The notes under the pieces: generated by a model
Seen by the model: only the letters and a program-made list of their open reading frames with translations
What the model was told of the DNA's origin: nothing
Databases searched by the model: none
In this document: one piece after another, positions 63,914 to 64,000 of the stretch
How the letters are laid out: every line of letters begins with the position of its first letter
How positions within the stretch are numbered: the first letter of the stretch is position 1
Translations under genes and position numbers: made by a program
NCBI RefSeq assembly: GCF_020622355.1
Contig: NZ_WHVL01000002.1
Location: 62,001-126,000, forward strand
Direction of reading: 5' to 3'
Source of the DNA: Vreelandella malpeensis
GTDB taxonomy: Bacteria; Pseudomonadota; Gammaproteobacteria; Pseudomonadales; Halomonadaceae
Length of the DNA: 64,000 nucleotides

Positions 63914-64000
63914 TCACAACGAGGCAGGCGAGACCACGTCGAATGTGACGGGCAGCGGTTCGCCGTCGATATCGAGGGTCACCTCGACCTCGTCACCTTC
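63914..64000 (-). CDS. PCu(A)C-type copper chaperone, C-terminal end
   Basis: Only the last 28 residues are visible, reading EGDEVEVTLDIDGEPLPVTF and ending DVVSPASL before a stop. The EGD-V-VTL beta-strand pattern is that of the PCu(A)C family C-terminus (periplasmic Cu(I) chaperones, DUF461). The gene continues past base 64000. Same strand, 34 bases before the SCO gene, as in many proteobacterial copper operons. The identification rests on a short fragment and on context. Confidence 0.6.
   Translation of the reverse strand, partial: EGDEVEVTLDIDGEPLPVTFDVVSPASL

Overview
The window is a GC-rich, gene-dense chromosomal segment from a gammaproteobacterium, most likely a member of the Halomonadaceae (Halomonas or Chromohalobacter type). 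The reasons are the gamma-type gene orders (hemA-prfA-prmC diverging from a TPR lipoprotein gene, then lolB-ispE-tRNA-Gln-prs-rplY-pth-ychF; miaB-phoH-ybeY-corC-lnt), the strongly acidic proteins typical of moderate halophiles, and the overall gene content. The assignment to family is inference; I see no rRNA, insertion sequence, prophage or CRISPR array.

Layout. 1-4.2 kb: the end of a dicarboxylate/amino-acid symporter gene, a DUF4202 gene and a YdiJ-type D-2-hydroxyglutarate dehydrogenase. 4.2-6.7 kb: trpGDC on the minus strand. 6.9-10.7 kb: an orphan manganese-type binding protein, gph, ndh and rpe. 10.9-14.8 kb: a complete sulfate/thiosulfate ABC importer operon. 14.8-18.8 kb: small housekeeping and unknown genes (AlkB-like, YajG-like, tpm, an SH3 protein, DUF1820, tlyA). 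18.8-24.4 kb: a large MscK-type channel, outer-membrane phospholipase A and a yqjD-yqjE-yqjK-like cassette. 24.4-30.7 kb: a YhiN-type flavoprotein, an RND efflux pair, DUF3617 and CPXCG proteins. 30.7-34.9 kb: the polyamine importer potFGHI on the minus strand. 35.3-37.6 kb: ahpC and ahpF behind a candidate OxyR operator.

37.7-40.9 kb holds the most unusual gene: a 1073-residue protein joining an unrecognised N-terminal region, a putative alpha/alpha-toroid region and a complete MurF-like ligase module. 41-45.5 kb is hemA-prfA-prmC-lrp-moeB on the minus strand, with an Lrp-type regulator inside the run. 45.7-52.9 kb is the TPR-lolB-ispE-tRNA-Gln-prs-rplY-pth-ychF block. 52.9-57.2 kb has tRNA-Met, an M18 aminopeptidase, the Prc protease and three tandem tRNA-Asn genes. 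57.4-62.8 kb is miaB-phoH-ybeY-corC-lnt. The end holds a small unknown secreted protein, possibly from a leaderless mRNA, and copper-delivery genes (SCO/SenC and the end of a PCu(A)C-like gene).

Functionally the window is mostly core metabolism, translation and envelope maintenance, plus three nutrient importers (sulfate, polyamine, metal) and peroxide defence. The strongest leads for new biology are the Mur-ligase fusion, the Lrp placement, the orphan metal-binding protein with its Fur-like dyad, the candidate leaderless gene, and several short tandem repeats in promoter regions.
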